Source: Prevotella scopos JCM 17725
GTDB lineage: Bacteria > Bacteroidota > Bacteroidia > Bacteroidales > Bacteroidaceae
Assembly: GCF_018127785.1 (NCBI RefSeq)
Contig: NZ_CP072389.1
Span: forward strand, 868,001-932,000
Direction: 5' to 3'
Length of the DNA stretch: 64,000 nucleotides
Both the position numbers and the translations under genes were made by a program. Within the stretch, counting starts at the first letter, position 1; every line of letters starts with the position of its first letter. The notes beneath the pieces were generated by a model. It was not told the origin of the DNA, did no database searches, and saw only the letters and a list, made by a program, of their open reading frames with translations. Positions 17,912 through 28,121 of this stretch are shown piece by piece.

Positions 17912-18195
17912 GGCTCTATTATGAATCATGTGTAGGTAACTCGTCATAGAGCATAAAAATATTGTATAAAAGTATAGCTTCGAACTAAACACAACTCCTG
18001 ATTGACCTTAGTTTTAATACGCTTAATGCACATTAAACCCCGCCCCCTCCATATACAACAATGGTGTTAACCCTTCGCACATGTGGTGCATACCATCCGC
18101 ACCATTAGTGCTAAGCACCCGCACCACATGTGCTAAGCACCCGCACCAAACCGGTGGAATATCAATACACAACCCACACGATGTGTTATAGACCC
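17912..18195 (+). mobile_element. MITE-like element, copy B, with three 22-bp units
   Basis: 284 bp. Left end GGCTCTATTATGAATCATGT; right end ACACGATGTGTTATAGACCC. Flanks are AGTTTGAA and TGTTTGAG, a possible degenerate 8-bp target duplication. The interior matches copy C in inverted orientation over nearly its whole length (for example ATTGACCTT.GTTTTAATACG and CGCACATGTGGTGCATACC). Three 22-bp units lie at about 18077-18142. No transposase gene, so it is non-autonomous. Confidence 0.8.
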
Positions 18196-18285
18196 TGTTT
18201 GAGGTTTGGAATTGGAACTTTGACCATTATCTTTTTTACTTTTCTCTTACAATTCTCTTCCTGCATTAATATTTAAATAAAAATA

Positions 18286-18317
18286 TTTGCTGTTATTTTA
18301 ATTTTTATGTATTTTTG
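18286..18317 (+). promoter_or_regulatory. Promoter of the SusC/SusD operon
   Basis: TTTG (18286-18289), 20-nt spacer, TATTTTTG (18310-18317). The leader to the SusC ATG is about 100 nt and AT-rich. A strong consensus match. Confidence 0.65.
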
Positions 18318-18421
18318 CAAATTCGCTATAAAAAGGCGTATTTTTTATCATTCTCGTAATAAAGTGTTATTATACTTTTAATCCATGAGAATAATTCTAA
18401 ACATTAAAGTACCAGAGGGAA

Positions 18422-21400
18422 ATGAGAAAAGAAATGCAGAAAAGTAATCTTGTATTACGAATTTGGGCAGTACTAGCTCTGATGTTAATGCTTAGTATAG
18501 TGTCAACCGTATCAGCACAAACACAAGATGTTGATAAAATGGTGGTGACGCTGTCTATGAAGCAAACAGAATTGAAGACCTTTTTAGATGAGGTGTCAAA
18601 ACAAACAGGATTACAATTTGATGTGACTCCCGAGCTACTATCTCAAGCGGAGAAAATTAACATTGACGCACAAGCGCAGCCTGTTCGTGCCGTGTTAGGA
18701 CAAGTCTTTAATAAGATAGGTTTTAGCTATAGTATTGATGGCAACAGCGTGAAACTTGTTCGTAAACCAACACAGGAGAAACGGAAGGGAGTATATGGAC
18801 AGGTAACCGATAAAGACGGTTTGCCTCTACCTGGTGTAACTATCCGAATGAAAGGCTTTAATGGCGGTTATATTACGAACCTGGACGGTCAGTATGAAAT
18901 TAATACCGACCTGCCTGAGGTTACGCTTACCTTTAATTATATCGGATATAAACCTTTAGAGAAAAAGGTAAAGAATGGTACGGCTGGCAACTTCACGATG
19001 CAGGAAGACGTTGGTGAGTTGGGAGAAGTTGTCGTAACAGGTTTTGCTACAAAGAATAGAAACAGCTTTACGGGTTCGCAGGTATCTATAAAGAAAGACG
19101 AGTTGTTGTCTGTCGGTACAAAGAATGTACTTACGAGTTTGGCTAACTTTGTGCCGGGTCTTAGCGTGTTAGAGGATAACCTTGGCGGTTCTGACCCAAA
19201 TAAGATTGCTGATATCAATATTCGTGGACGTGCTACTTTCTCAGGTCAAGCAAACTTGCCTGTATTCGTTGTTGACGGTTCGCAGGTAAAAGTCGATTAT
19301 GTCAATGATATGGATATGAACGATATCGAGTCCATCACCGTACTCAAAGATGCATCGGCATCGGCACTCTATGGTGCGAAGGCTTCTGCAGGTGTTATCG
19401 TTATCACAACGAAGGCACTCAAGGGTGGTAAGTTGCGTTTTAATTATAACGGAACATTACGTTTGTCAACTCCTGATTTGAGTGATTATAAATTGCTTTC
19501 AGCATCACAAAAGCTTGAGTACGAGCGTTTGGCAGGTCTTTACACAGCGACCGATTTAGCGGAACAATATGCGCTACAAAACAAGTACGCATACTATTAC
19601 AACCAGATTCAGGATGGCGTAACAACCGACTGGATTAAGAAGCCTTTGCGTAATGCCCTTTCTTCACAGCATAGTGTAAGTATCGATGGTGGCGATGAGC
19701 ACGCGCGATACAACTTAGGTGTGCGTTATGGAGATGAAGAAGGTGTAATGAAGGGTTCAAGTCGTGAGCGTTTGTCAACAAACTTCAAACTCTCGTATAA
19801 CCTTTCTGGTAAGTTCTTTATCAGCAATACGGCTACCATCTCATCTGTAAAATCAACTCAGTCGCCCTATGGAGACTTCTCTGATTGGGTGAAGCAAAAT
19901 CCTTATGAATATCCATACGATGAGTATGGAGCACTGAAACCAAAGTTGAACTATGACCTCTCTAATCCTCTGTATGAGGCATCGTTAGGTAGTTTCAACA
20001 GAGGAAACACGCTTGACGTATTAAACACAACAACCCTTCAGTTGTGGTTGGGCGAGAAGTTCAGAATTGATGGAGACTTCTCAATACAGAAGACGAAATA
20101 TGAGGGACGTAACTTTGTGTCACCATTCTCGGCAGATCAGATTAAGAACGTAGCCGATGTGTCACGCAGAGGACAACTGACAGAGACTTTCACCAGTACA
20201 ACAACCTATCAGGGTAAGTTGATGGTGTCATACAATAACTATATATTCAGTAAGCTGTTCCTTACGACGATGGCAGGTGCCACTATCGAGTCAAACTCTG
20301 TCGACGGTAGTAGGTATGGTTCTGTAGGCTATTATTCAGACAACGTAGCCCACCCATTGTTGGCAGGAAACTATCCAACAGGTAAACCAGGTGGTGTAGA
20401 TAGTAAGTACAATGGTGCAGGTTTCTTCGTAAACCTTAACACAATATGGGATAACCGTTACTTCTTAGATGTGATTTATCGTTATGAGGGTTCGTCTAAG
20501 TTTGGTAAGAACTCTCGTTTCGCTCCTTTCTGGAGTGTCGGTACAGGATGGAATATTCATAATGAGAAGTTCCTGAAGGGCTCACCTTTCCAGTTGTTAA
20601 AGCTTCGTGCAAGTTTGGGTTATCTCGGAAACATCTCGTTTGAACCCTATCAGGCATTGACAATGTACACAAGTTTGGCAGGTCTTAACTATATAAAAGG
20701 TATTGGTGCCGTACCAATGGGTATTGGAAACAAGAATCTTAAATGGGAGAGAACACTCAGTGCCAACCTCGGTCTTGACCTCACAATGTTCAAGGGACGT
20801 TGGGACTTCTCGGCAGATGTTTATGTAAAGAATACTGATAACTTGCTGCTTGATATTACGAAGGCTCCATCATTGGGTATTACCACGTCACGTGAGAATG
20901 TCGGCGAGGTAGAGAATCGTGGGTTCGAGTTCCAGACACGTGTCATTCCAATCAAGAATAAGGATTGGGAGTGGTCGTTGAGCCTTAACTATGCTTACAA
21001 CAAGAATAAGATTAAGAAGATTAGTAACGCTCTTCGCGAACAAAACGAGAAGAACCAAGCAAAGGGCGGTGTGACACCATTGCCTATCTATGAGGAAGGT
21101 CAGTCGTTGACAGCATTGAAGGTAGTATCTTCTGCAGGTATCGACCCTATCACGGGTAATGAGGTCTTCATTAAGCGTGATGGTAGTCTTACGTTCGTTT
21201 ACGACCCTAATGACAAGATCGTATATGGCGATACCACACCATTCGGTATGGGCTCATTAGGTTCTTACCTTACCTATAAGCAGTTCTCAATGGGAATGTC
21301 TATGCGTTATTCTTTCGGCGGAGCTGTCTATAACCAGACGTTAGCAAGTAAAGTGGAGGGTGCCGACCCACGCTATAATGCTGACGAACGCGTATTTAGC

Positions 21401-21688
21401 AGCAGATGGAAGGAAGTAGGTCAGCAGGCAAAGTACAAGCGTATTAGCGATTCCAGCGTACCTATGCAGACATCACGATTTGTTGAGACAAATAATTATA
21501 TCACACTAAGCAGTCTCTCGTTGGCATACGAAGTGCCATTGACGTTTATCAAGCGATATGGTTTGAAGCGTTTACACTTGGAGATGTTGGCTAACGACCT
21601 CTTCTATCTCTCCTCTGTAAAACGTGAGCGCGGATTAAGTTATCCTTATGAGCGAAGCGTAGAGTTTTCAGTAAGACTTGGTTTTTAG
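18422..21688 (+). CDS. SusC/RagA-family TonB-dependent transporter with N-terminal STN domain
   Basis: Outer-membrane importer working with the SusD lipoprotein. 1088 residues. Order: signal peptide (to about 33), STN/secretin-like domain (about 38-118, LSMKQTELKTFLDEVSKQ), carboxypeptidase-like domain (about 127-205, GVYGQVTDKDGLPLPGVTI), TonB-box/plug (GELGEVVVTGF; NIRGRATF, VFVVDGSQV, ITVLKDASASALYGAKA) and a beta-barrel ending in SVEFSVRLGF. An STN domain often signals control by an anti-sigma FecR protein, but none is encoded nearby. First gene of an operon that includes surface lipoproteins and metalloproteases, so the substrate is more likely peptide or protein than glycan; this is inference. 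Confidence 0.96.
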   Translation: MRKEMQKSNLVLRIWAVLALMLMLSIVSTVSAQTQDVDKMVVTLSMKQTELKTFLDEVSKQTGLQFDVTPELLSQAEKINIDAQAQPVRAVLGQVFNKIGFSYSIDGNSVKLVRKPTQEKRKGVYGQVTDKDGLPLPGVTIRMKGFNGGYITNLDGQYEINTDLPEVTLTFNYIGYKPLEKKVKNGTAGNFTMQEDVGELGEVVVTGFATKNRNSFTGSQVSIKKDELLSVGTKNVLTSLANFVPGLSVLEDNLGGSDPNKIADINIRGRATFSGQANLPVFVVDGSQVKVDYVNDMDMNDIESITVLKDASASALYGAKASAGVIVITTKALKGGKLRFNYNGTLRLSTPDLSDYKLLSASQKLEYERLAGLYTATDLAEQYALQNKYAYYYNQIQDGVTTDWIKKPLRNALSSQHSVSIDGGDEHARYNLGVRYGDEEGVMKGSSRERLSTNFKLSYNLSGKFFISNTATISSVKSTQSPYGDFSDWVKQNPYEYPYDEYGALKPKLNYDLSNPLYEASLGSFNRGNTLDVLNTTTLQLWLGEKFRIDGDFSIQKTKYEGRNFVSPFSADQIKNVADVSRRGQLTETFTSTTTYQGKLMVSYNNYIFSKLFLTTMAGATIESNSVDGSRYGSVGYYSDNVAHPLLAGNYPTGKPGGVDSKYNGAGFFVNLNTIWDNRYFLDVIYRYEGSSKFGKNSRFAPFWSVGTGWNIHNEKFLKGSPFQLLKLRASLGYLGNISFEPYQALTMYTSLAGLNYIKGIGAVPMGIGNKNLKWERTLSANLGLDLTMFKGRWDFSADVYVKNTDNLLLDITKAPSLGITTSRENVGEVENRGFEFQTRVIPIKNKDWEWSLSLNYAYNKNKIKKISNALREQNEKNQAKGGVTPLPIYEEGQSLTALKVVSSAGIDPITGNEVFIKRDGSLTFVYDPNDKIVYGDTTPFGMGSLGSYLTYKQFSMGMSMRYSFGGAVYNQTLASKVEGADPRYNADERVFSSRWKEVGQQAKYKRISDSSVPMQTSRFVETNNYITLSSLSLAYEVPLTFIKRYGLKRLHLEMLANDLFYLSSVKRERGLSYPYERSVEFSVRLGF

Positions 21689-21742
21689 GCCGATGATGGT
21701 TAACAGTGAAAGACTATTTAGGTAACAATAAGAAAGAAATAA

Positions 21743-23203
21743 ATGAATATGAAGAGAATATCATATTATACAAAACTATTGGTAGGTGCTGTCATGATGC
21801 TATCTGTAGTATCGTGTAACGACTTTATAAATGTTCAACCATCTGGGCAGGAGGATGAAGAACAACAGTTCTCATCTATCCGTGGTTTCCGTAATGCTAT
21901 GTATGGTGTTTATGGCAGTATGGCAACATCAGACTTATATGGTGGCAACTTAAGCTTTGGCTTTGTTGACCAGTTAGGACAAATCTTTGGTTACGATAAC
22001 TCATCAGAGACAAGCTACTTCGTAGGTCAATACGATTATATGCGAAGTGATGTGCGATCTATTGTTGACGCCATTTGGACAAAGCAATATCAAGCAATCT
22101 CATACGTCAATAATATAATTGACCAAACAGAGAAGGCTAAGTTTGACCATGCGGAGCTGTCTTTGATGCGTGGTGAGTGCTATGGCTTACGTGCCTTTAT
22201 GCACTTTGACCTCGTTCGTCTTTTTGCTGAAGACTATGGTCAAAGCAATGCGTCAACACGTGGTATTCCCTACGCAACGACTTTCGACCTCAACAATAAG
22301 ACGATATTGACTTTGCATAAAACGTATGAGGCGATATTGTCGGATTTGGATAAAGCTGAAGAACTTTTGAAGAACGATGATGTCGTAAACGTTGAGACAA
22401 CAGCTACTAATGACTATCTGAAAGGACGTGCTGTGTTCTTTAATAAGTATGCTGTGGCTGCTACAAAGGCAAGAGTCTATTATGCTATGGGTGACGTAAC
22501 AAATGCTGCTAAGTATGCTAAGCAGGTGATTGACGCAACAAATAACTTCTCATTGAAGAAATATAGCTCTTTGAGCGATGTTAAGCGTTTCCCTGCAGCA
22601 GGAGAGTTGATTTTTGGCTTGTATAACAATACGCTTTCAAGCACTATCTCTACGCTTTTCTTATCACAGACAGCACGCGGTACATTCACTGAAGGCCGCA
22701 GAGACCTTGAGAGTCTGTATGAGACATCAGCTTTCTCGGCTACAAGTACAGACTTGCGCTACACAAGTTATTACAGACAGAATACTACACCAGATGGGTT
22801 GAAGACCTATTCTTTTGTAAGATTCTTAGAAAGTGATGCACAGGTGAATAGCAATCCTTTACAAGGCTTGACACTTATCCGTTTGCCAGAGATGTACTAT
22901 ATCTTAAGCGAATGTACCTATGATAGTAATAAGGCAGAGGCTGTTAGATTACTCAATGAAGTGAGAAAAAGCCGTGGATTAGAGGATGTTGATAGTGCAA
23001 AGGTAGCAACAAAAGAGGCTTTCAATAAGGAAATGTTGCGTGAGCGTATGCGTGAGATGCCTGGAGAAGGACAAACCTTCTATGCGTTGAAGCATTACAA
23101 CAAAGCATTTACTGACTTTAGAGGTATCACCACACGTCAGCCATCTAATTCCATCTTTGTCTTGCCTTGGCCAGAAAAGGAGAAAGAGTTTGGAGGACAG
23201 TAA
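21743..23203 (+). CDS. SusD/RagB-family substrate-binding lipoprotein
   Basis: Surface lipoprotein that caps the SusC barrel and binds substrate. 486 residues. Lipobox VVSC at about residues 23-26, then NDFINVQPSG. SusD-type features: RGFRNAMYGVYGSMA, the TPR-like helices with AISYVNNIIDQTEKAK, RGECYGLRAFMHFDLVRLFAEDYG, and the C-terminal LIRLPEMYYILSECTYD. It lies 54 bp after SusC. A second Met at codon 3 may be the true start. Confidence 0.95.
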   Translation: MNMKRISYYTKLLVGAVMMLSVVSCNDFINVQPSGQEDEEQQFSSIRGFRNAMYGVYGSMATSDLYGGNLSFGFVDQLGQIFGYDNSSETSYFVGQYDYMRSDVRSIVDAIWTKQYQAISYVNNIIDQTEKAKFDHAELSLMRGECYGLRAFMHFDLVRLFAEDYGQSNASTRGIPYATTFDLNNKTILTLHKTYEAILSDLDKAEELLKNDDVVNVETTATNDYLKGRAVFFNKYAVAATKARVYYAMGDVTNAAKYAKQVIDATNNFSLKKYSSLSDVKRFPAAGELIFGLYNNTLSSTISTLFLSQTARGTFTEGRRDLESLYETSAFSATSTDLRYTSYYRQNTTPDGLKTYSFVRFLESDAQVNSNPLQGLTLIRLPEMYYILSECTYDSNKAEAVRLLNEVRKSRGLEDVDSAKVATKEAFNKEMLRERMREMPGEGQTFYALKHYNKAFTDFRGITTRQPSNSIFVLPWPEKEKEFGGQ

Positions 23204-23218
23204 GTTATTAAACACTTT

Positions 23219-23941
23219 ATGAAAATGAAAAAAACAATAAGAAATATACTATTTGTTTGCACTGGTGTAACTATGTTTGCATCATGCAGCAACATCGACT
23301 TTGATGGTGAACATAGTTCTGACGGCATGTTTGAACCAACAAATCAAGTTAGTTTCTATTATGCACAACCAGGTGATACCATTGTAAATTACTCATTCGG
23401 AGTAAAGCCTGTTGATACACTTACACACGTGGTTTATTTGCCTGTGCAGCTTGTAGGTAATCTTTCTGCTAACGAACAGCCTTTTACGGTAGAAGTAGGT
23501 AAGGGTACAACAGCTGTTGCGGGGAAGCATTACACACTTAATACTGACACCTTACGTTTCGCTCCTAATGCTTATCGTACCTATGTCCCAGTGACGTTGA
23601 TACGTGCTAACTTGTCAGAAGATAAGGATGATTCAATACGATTGGTATTGAATTTAGTCGGGAAAGATAAGTTGGGTACAAGATTTACCAAGAGCAATAC
23701 GGTAAAAATAACCTTTAACAACGTACTCTCTAAGCCTGATTTCTGGGAAGTGATGGAGAGTTATTGGGGTTTAGGAGCCTTTACCAAAAACAAGTATCGC
23801 AAGTTACTTGCTTATTATGATAGCAATGAAACAACTATCAGAAATATCCTCGAGGGAACTGATGCTACTGCACAGGGTTATCTGTATCAACATGTGCAGG
23901 AGGTAATTGCTTATTTTGCAGCACATCCAGATGAGTTGTAA
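23219..23941 (+). CDS. DUF4843-type surface lipoprotein
   Basis: 240 residues with a lipobox FASC (about 24). The mature part fits the DUF4843 pattern seen in SusCD loci: YAQPGDTIVNYSFGVKP, an Ig-like beta domain with AGKHYTL, DTLRFAPNAYRTYVPVTLIR and DSIRLVLNLV, then a C-terminal WEVMESYWGLGAFTKNKYR. Function unknown; it is probably an accessory binding protein of the importer. It lies 15 bp after SusD. Confidence 0.8.
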   Translation: MKMKKTIRNILFVCTGVTMFASCSNIDFDGEHSSDGMFEPTNQVSFYYAQPGDTIVNYSFGVKPVDTLTHVVYLPVQLVGNLSANEQPFTVEVGKGTTAVAGKHYTLNTDTLRFAPNAYRTYVPVTLIRANLSEDKDDSIRLVLNLVGKDKLGTRFTKSNTVKITFNNVLSKPDFWEVMESYWGLGAFTKNKYRKLLAYYDSNETTIRNILEGTDATAQGYLYQHVQEVIAYFAAHPDEL

Positions 23942-24088
23942 AAGGTAGGATAAATATTGTTACTTGTCTTAAGGTATAATCGAGTATATACTGAGTATCG
24001 TTTCTATAAGGGACTTTAGTTTACGATAAAACGATGATTATACCTTATGATAGAATGAATATTGGTAAACAGATAAATAAGAAATAAG

Positions 24089-25525
24089 ATGATAAAGAAA
24101 TATTTATATCTTCTCTTGGCACTCCCATTAGTGGCATTGTCATTTCAGTCATGTATAAAAGACGAGTCTTATGGTCCTTCTGGCAATTCGTCTAAGTTGT
24201 CATTGGCACAGGACCTACAGGAGAAATATACCCTTAATAGATGGGATACATTGAAGGTTTCGCCTAATGTCGTACAGACAAATGAGCAAAAGAAGGTTGA
24301 CTATGAGTGGGAAGTAAATGGTAAGGTTGTATCGACCGATGCCTCTCTTAAATATGTTTGTAAGGACTTTGGTTCTTTCCCTTGTCGATTAAAGGTGAGC
24401 AATGGGGATAATATTCAATATTATGAGTTTGGACTCAATGTACAATACTCTTATGTTGATGGTCTTTACATATTAGCAAGCAATAGCGGAAAGACAATCG
24501 TTTCTTATCTGCCAGAGGAAGGAAGTACAAAGACTTTCGACTTAGATGTTCTGCAAAAGAATAACCCAAGCATTGATTTCACAGGCGAACCTAAGGGAAT
24601 TGATTATGCGTTAGCACGTGATAACAAGACTCCGCTCTTGTTTGTTGCTGTAGGAAATCCAAGTACTATTTATGAGTTTGATGGTAATCTGATGAATATG
24701 CGCTTCACTACTAATAGTACAGGTGATGTTACATATCTTAGAAAGAGTGCCTTGACATATCCTAAGTCAATGCTGACAATGGTAAATCATGTACCAAACC
24801 GATTGACACTCTCAGAGACAACACCCTTCAACTTAGGTAATTCTATCAAGGATGCTTTAGGTTCTGACATATCTTTAGCTGATGCTGCTACACCTTGGAA
24901 GCAACAAGACTTACGTTATGTACAAGGCTACGTAATGTTTGATAATGCTGAAGGACGATTGATCGCACAAAAGGTACAGGCTACAGGTAAGGTGCCTGTT
25001 GAGTTATTAAAGGGGAAGTTCACGGGTGAAACACTTGTTGGTATGGGACCTGTTGACAACGAGCGTAACATCGTTTTACTCACATGGAATGCTACTTCAT
25101 CAAAGTTTAAGTGCTATTATATCTTCCCAGGCTTCTATCCTTCTACAGCTACTAAGGTTGAGGCAGCAGTTGTAAAAGATGAAGCTGTTGTACCAGCTAC
25201 TGCGGGTTTGACCACACAATCAGTTGTACGCGTATCTGCAGAGAAGAACTTAGTTTACTATTCTGCTGGTAATAAGCTGTATGCTTACAACGTATTGTCT
25301 GGTGGTAATTTCCCACAAAGCGCATTAACAACCTTTGGAGATGCCAGTGAGACTATCGCTGATATGCTCATCTTAGAAGGAAGCAATAAACTTTATGTAG
25401 CTACAAACGCGGCTTCAGGTCAGCTTGTGGGAAGCATTTACTGTTTTGATATGAACGAAAACAAATTGCTTTGGGCGAAAAAGAATATTACTGGACGTAT
25501 CAAGAGCATTACATACAGACAATAA
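24089..25525 (+). CDS. PKD-like surface lipoprotein
   Basis: 478 residues with lipobox FQSC (about 21). The N-terminal PKD-like domain (about 45-130) has VDYEWEVNGKVVSTDASLKY and FPCRLKVSNGDN. The remainder repeats motifs such as YVDGLYILASNSG, LFVAVGNPSTIYEFDGN and DMLILEGSNKLYVATN, suggesting a beta-propeller-like fold. The PKD_6-type family typically accompanies SusCD/DUF4843 loci. It probably captures substrate at the surface. A 150-bp gap separates it from the DUF4843 gene. Confidence 0.8.
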   Translation: MIKKYLYLLLALPLVALSFQSCIKDESYGPSGNSSKLSLAQDLQEKYTLNRWDTLKVSPNVVQTNEQKKVDYEWEVNGKVVSTDASLKYVCKDFGSFPCRLKVSNGDNIQYYEFGLNVQYSYVDGLYILASNSGKTIVSYLPEEGSTKTFDLDVLQKNNPSIDFTGEPKGIDYALARDNKTPLLFVAVGNPSTIYEFDGNLMNMRFTTNSTGDVTYLRKSALTYPKSMLTMVNHVPNRLTLSETTPFNLGNSIKDALGSDISLADAATPWKQQDLRYVQGYVMFDNAEGRLIAQKVQATGKVPVELLKGKFTGETLVGMGPVDNERNIVLLTWNATSSKFKCYYIFPGFYPSTATKVEAAVVKDEAVVPATAGLTTQSVVRVSAEKNLVYYSAGNKLYAYNVLSGGNFPQSALTTFGDASETIADMLILEGSNKLYVATNAASGQLVGSIYCFDMNENKLLWAKKNITGRIKSITYRQ

Positions 25526-25530
25526 TGAAC

Positions 25531-25557
25531 GTGGCATGTAAGGAGATTACATGCCAC
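25531..25557 (+). promoter_or_regulatory. Perfect 11-bp-stem intergenic hairpin
   Basis: GTGGCATGTAA, loop GGAGA, TTACATGCCAC. It sits 3 bp after the PKD-like gene stop and before the metalloprotease pair. There is no U-run after it, so it is more likely an mRNA end-protection or processing site than a terminator. It buries the ATG at 25551, favouring the ATG at 25578 for the next gene. Confidence 0.7.
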
Positions 25558-25577
25558 ATTCAAACCATAATTCCGAC

Positions 25578-28121
25578 ATGAAAACAAACAATATAATGGT
25601 AACACTGCGCACAATAGGAATAGGCTTATTACTATTGTGCGTTAATGTTAGGGCTTTTGCCGATGATAAAAAAGGCGACGAAGACAAAAAAGCTAAGAAG
25701 GAAACAAAATACGATAAACTATTTAAGGACAAGAAGAAGGAAACTGCAAGTAGTAAGTTTATCACTGTACATAAGAGTGATGGGAAACTTTACTTGGAGG
25801 TCCCTGTTAAATACTTGCATAAAGAGATGTTGTTGGGTGGTGGTATCTCCTCAACAACAGACCCAACCTATCTGACCATTGGTACAAAGAGTTTCACTCC
25901 TTTGCATTTCTTCTTCGAAGTTCAAGACAGCAGCTTGGTGATGAAGACACCTAACAGTGTGGTTTATTCAGATGGTAGTGCAAGCGCTGAGATGCAAGAT
26001 GCCTTGAAGATTAGCTATCGTGACCCAGTCTTGATGGGCTTTAAGATTGCTGCTTACAACAATGATAGTTCGGCTATCGTGATAGATGCAACAGATCTCT
26101 TGGCACGTCCTAACAGTATGTTACCCATTATTCCAAAGAAGTCGGGTGATTTAGCATTGTCAGCTTCGCCTAAGAGCGAAATGTCTTATGTTAGAACGAT
26201 TAAGAGTTTTGATCGTAATATAACGATAAACGTTGATTTCAACTATCTACTCACTGCCTCACTCATGTCTTTACCAGTTGCGAGTGAGATTCCAACGACC
26301 GTAGGTGTTACCTATAGTTTAGCATTATTGCCAGATAGCAAGATGCGCCAACGCGTAACTGATTCGCGTGTTGGTATTGCATCTGTATCTAAACTCACCT
26401 TCGATAGTAACATAGCAAAAAGCAAGCAAACATTCATAGCACAACGTTGGAACCTCGTTCCACAGAATCTAAAGGCTTACGAACAAGGTAAGTTATCAAA
26501 GCCTGTTAAGCCAATATGCTTTTATATTGATGATGCCTTCCCAGTTGAATGGAAGAATGCGATAAAGCAAGGAGTAGAACTTTGGAATAAGGCTTTCGAA
26601 CAAGCGGGTTATCAAAAGGCTATTGAAGCCTTAGACTTCCCAAAGAATGACCATAACTTCGATGCAGATGATATTGCCTATTCTTGCATTCGATACGTGC
26701 CAAGTACAGCTGAAAAGGTTACATCTTCTTTTTTGGCGAACCCACAAACAGGAGAAATCATCAATGCCTCTGTGTTTGTTCCTGCCAATGTCGGTGATCA
26801 GATTTACCGTTGGTTATTCTTAGGTTCAGCAGCATCAGATGCCACAATGCGTACTTCTCATCTTCCACAAGACAAGTTCAATCAAGGATTGAAGTACATG
26901 GTAGCATGCGAAGTTGGGCGAAGCCTTGGTTTGCTTGATAATATAGGAGCTTCGTATTCCTATCCTGTTGACTCTCTTCGTAATAGCACATTCACACATA
27001 CCAACAATCTTGCTGCATCAATAATGGCTAATACACCTTTTAATTATGTTGCTCAGCCAAGTGATAAGGGTGTTGTTTATATGCCAGAGAATGTTGGACA
27101 GTATGACAAGCATGCTATCGAATGGGCTTATCGTTATTTCGACCCATCAAAGACAAGTTTAAGTGCTGAAACCGATGCACTTGAGAAGATGGTTGATAAG
27201 CGTGTACAGAATCCTCGTTATCGTTTCTTCCGAACTTCTTCATTGATTTGGGACCCACGTGTACAAGAAGGTGCATTGGGCAATGATGCGATTAAGGCAA
27301 GCGAATATGGATTGCGTAATATGCAAATCGTTGAAAACAACCTTTATAACTGGGTGAAAGACGATGATGACAGTCGCATCAAAGAGAAGTTATATCTGGC
27401 AATCTCTCAGCAGAGATACGCTTTCTTCAAACGTGTGTTGAGCAATGTTGGTGGTATCTTCTTAAACGATATGAAAGTAACATCGGGTGTTCCTCGCTAT
27501 GAGGTGGTACCTAAAGCGCGTCAGCGTCAGGCGATGTTATGGTGCTTAAATCAGGCAAAGCATTTTAAGCAATATGCTAACCCAAGCTTTGAGCGTAAGG
27601 GATTTATGGCTATAAGCTATTACGACCAGCTCTTAGAGTTTATTGGCTATGACCTCTTTGGTGTTCGTACACGCTTGGCAGTAGCATCACATCTGTCATC
27701 ACAGAGTTATAGTCAGAAAGAATATTTCGACGACCTTTTCTCTTCACTCTTCCAAAGTGCACAATTGTGTAAGGCTCCATCTCAGGAGGAACGAGTGTTA
27801 CAACGTGCTTATCTAACGTATTCACGTGCGGTTATCGACAAGGCTAACAAGCAGGGTGGTAATGGTCCAGCAGCACTTCAGTCTACATCGGTTAACGGCA
27901 GTCAGACGAGTAGCACTGCCTATGGTAACCCTACAGCCTCACTCGCACCAACAGTTGATGCTGCTTTGTTAGACGGCTCGGCTATTTACTTCTACACTTC
28001 ACTGTTGAAGCTAAAGCCAATGTTGGAGAAGTGTGTCAAAGCAAACCTCTCACCTGATGCGCACTCACATTATTCTATGTTGCTCTTTAAGGTGAACAAA
28101 GCTTTGGAGGATGGTCAATGA
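25578..28121 (+). CDS. Metalloprotease-family paralog that has lost its zinc motif
   Basis: 847 residues from ATG at 25578; ATG at 25551 would add nine but lies in a hairpin stem. A signal peptide (IGIGLLLLCVNVRAFA) is followed by a Lys/Glu/Asp-rich linker. The protein is colinear with the next gene along its length (VHKSDGKLYLEVP, FYIDDAFPVEWKNAIKQGVE, SCIRYVPS). Where the neighbour has HEIGHTLGFMHN, this one has CEVGRSLGLLDN (Cys at 26907): all three zinc-binding His are replaced. It therefore cannot be a standard zinc protease. A binding or regulatory partner is the likely role. The reading frame is intact with no sign of decay. Confidence 0.85.
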   Translation: MKTNNIMVTLRTIGIGLLLLCVNVRAFADDKKGDEDKKAKKETKYDKLFKDKKKETASSKFITVHKSDGKLYLEVPVKYLHKEMLLGGGISSTTDPTYLTIGTKSFTPLHFFFEVQDSSLVMKTPNSVVYSDGSASAEMQDALKISYRDPVLMGFKIAAYNNDSSAIVIDATDLLARPNSMLPIIPKKSGDLALSASPKSEMSYVRTIKSFDRNITINVDFNYLLTASLMSLPVASEIPTTVGVTYSLALLPDSKMRQRVTDSRVGIASVSKLTFDSNIAKSKQTFIAQRWNLVPQNLKAYEQGKLSKPVKPICFYIDDAFPVEWKNAIKQGVELWNKAFEQAGYQKAIEALDFPKNDHNFDADDIAYSCIRYVPSTAEKVTSSFLANPQTGEIINASVFVPANVGDQIYRWLFLGSAASDATMRTSHLPQDKFNQGLKYMVACEVGRSLGLLDNIGASYSYPVDSLRNSTFTHTNNLAASIMANTPFNYVAQPSDKGVVYMPENVGQYDKHAIEWAYRYFDPSKTSLSAETDALEKMVDKRVQNPRYRFFRTSSLIWDPRVQEGALGNDAIKASEYGLRNMQIVENNLYNWVKDDDDSRIKEKLYLAISQQRYAFFKRVLSNVGGIFLNDMKVTSGVPRYEVVPKARQRQAMLWCLNQAKHFKQYANPSFERKGFMAISYYDQLLEFIGYDLFGVRTRLAVASHLSSQSYSQKEYFDDLFSSLFQSAQLCKAPSQEERVLQRAYLTYSRAVIDKANKQGGNGPAALQSTSVNGSQTSSTAYGNPTASLAPTVDAALLDGSAIYFYTSLLKLKPMLEKCVKANLSPDAHSHYSMLLFKVNKALEDGQ

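Noticed and set aside
18077..18142. CRISPR-like array
   Set aside because: The 22-bp units are contiguous with no unique spacers, few in number, and lie inside a transposable element; no cas genes are present.
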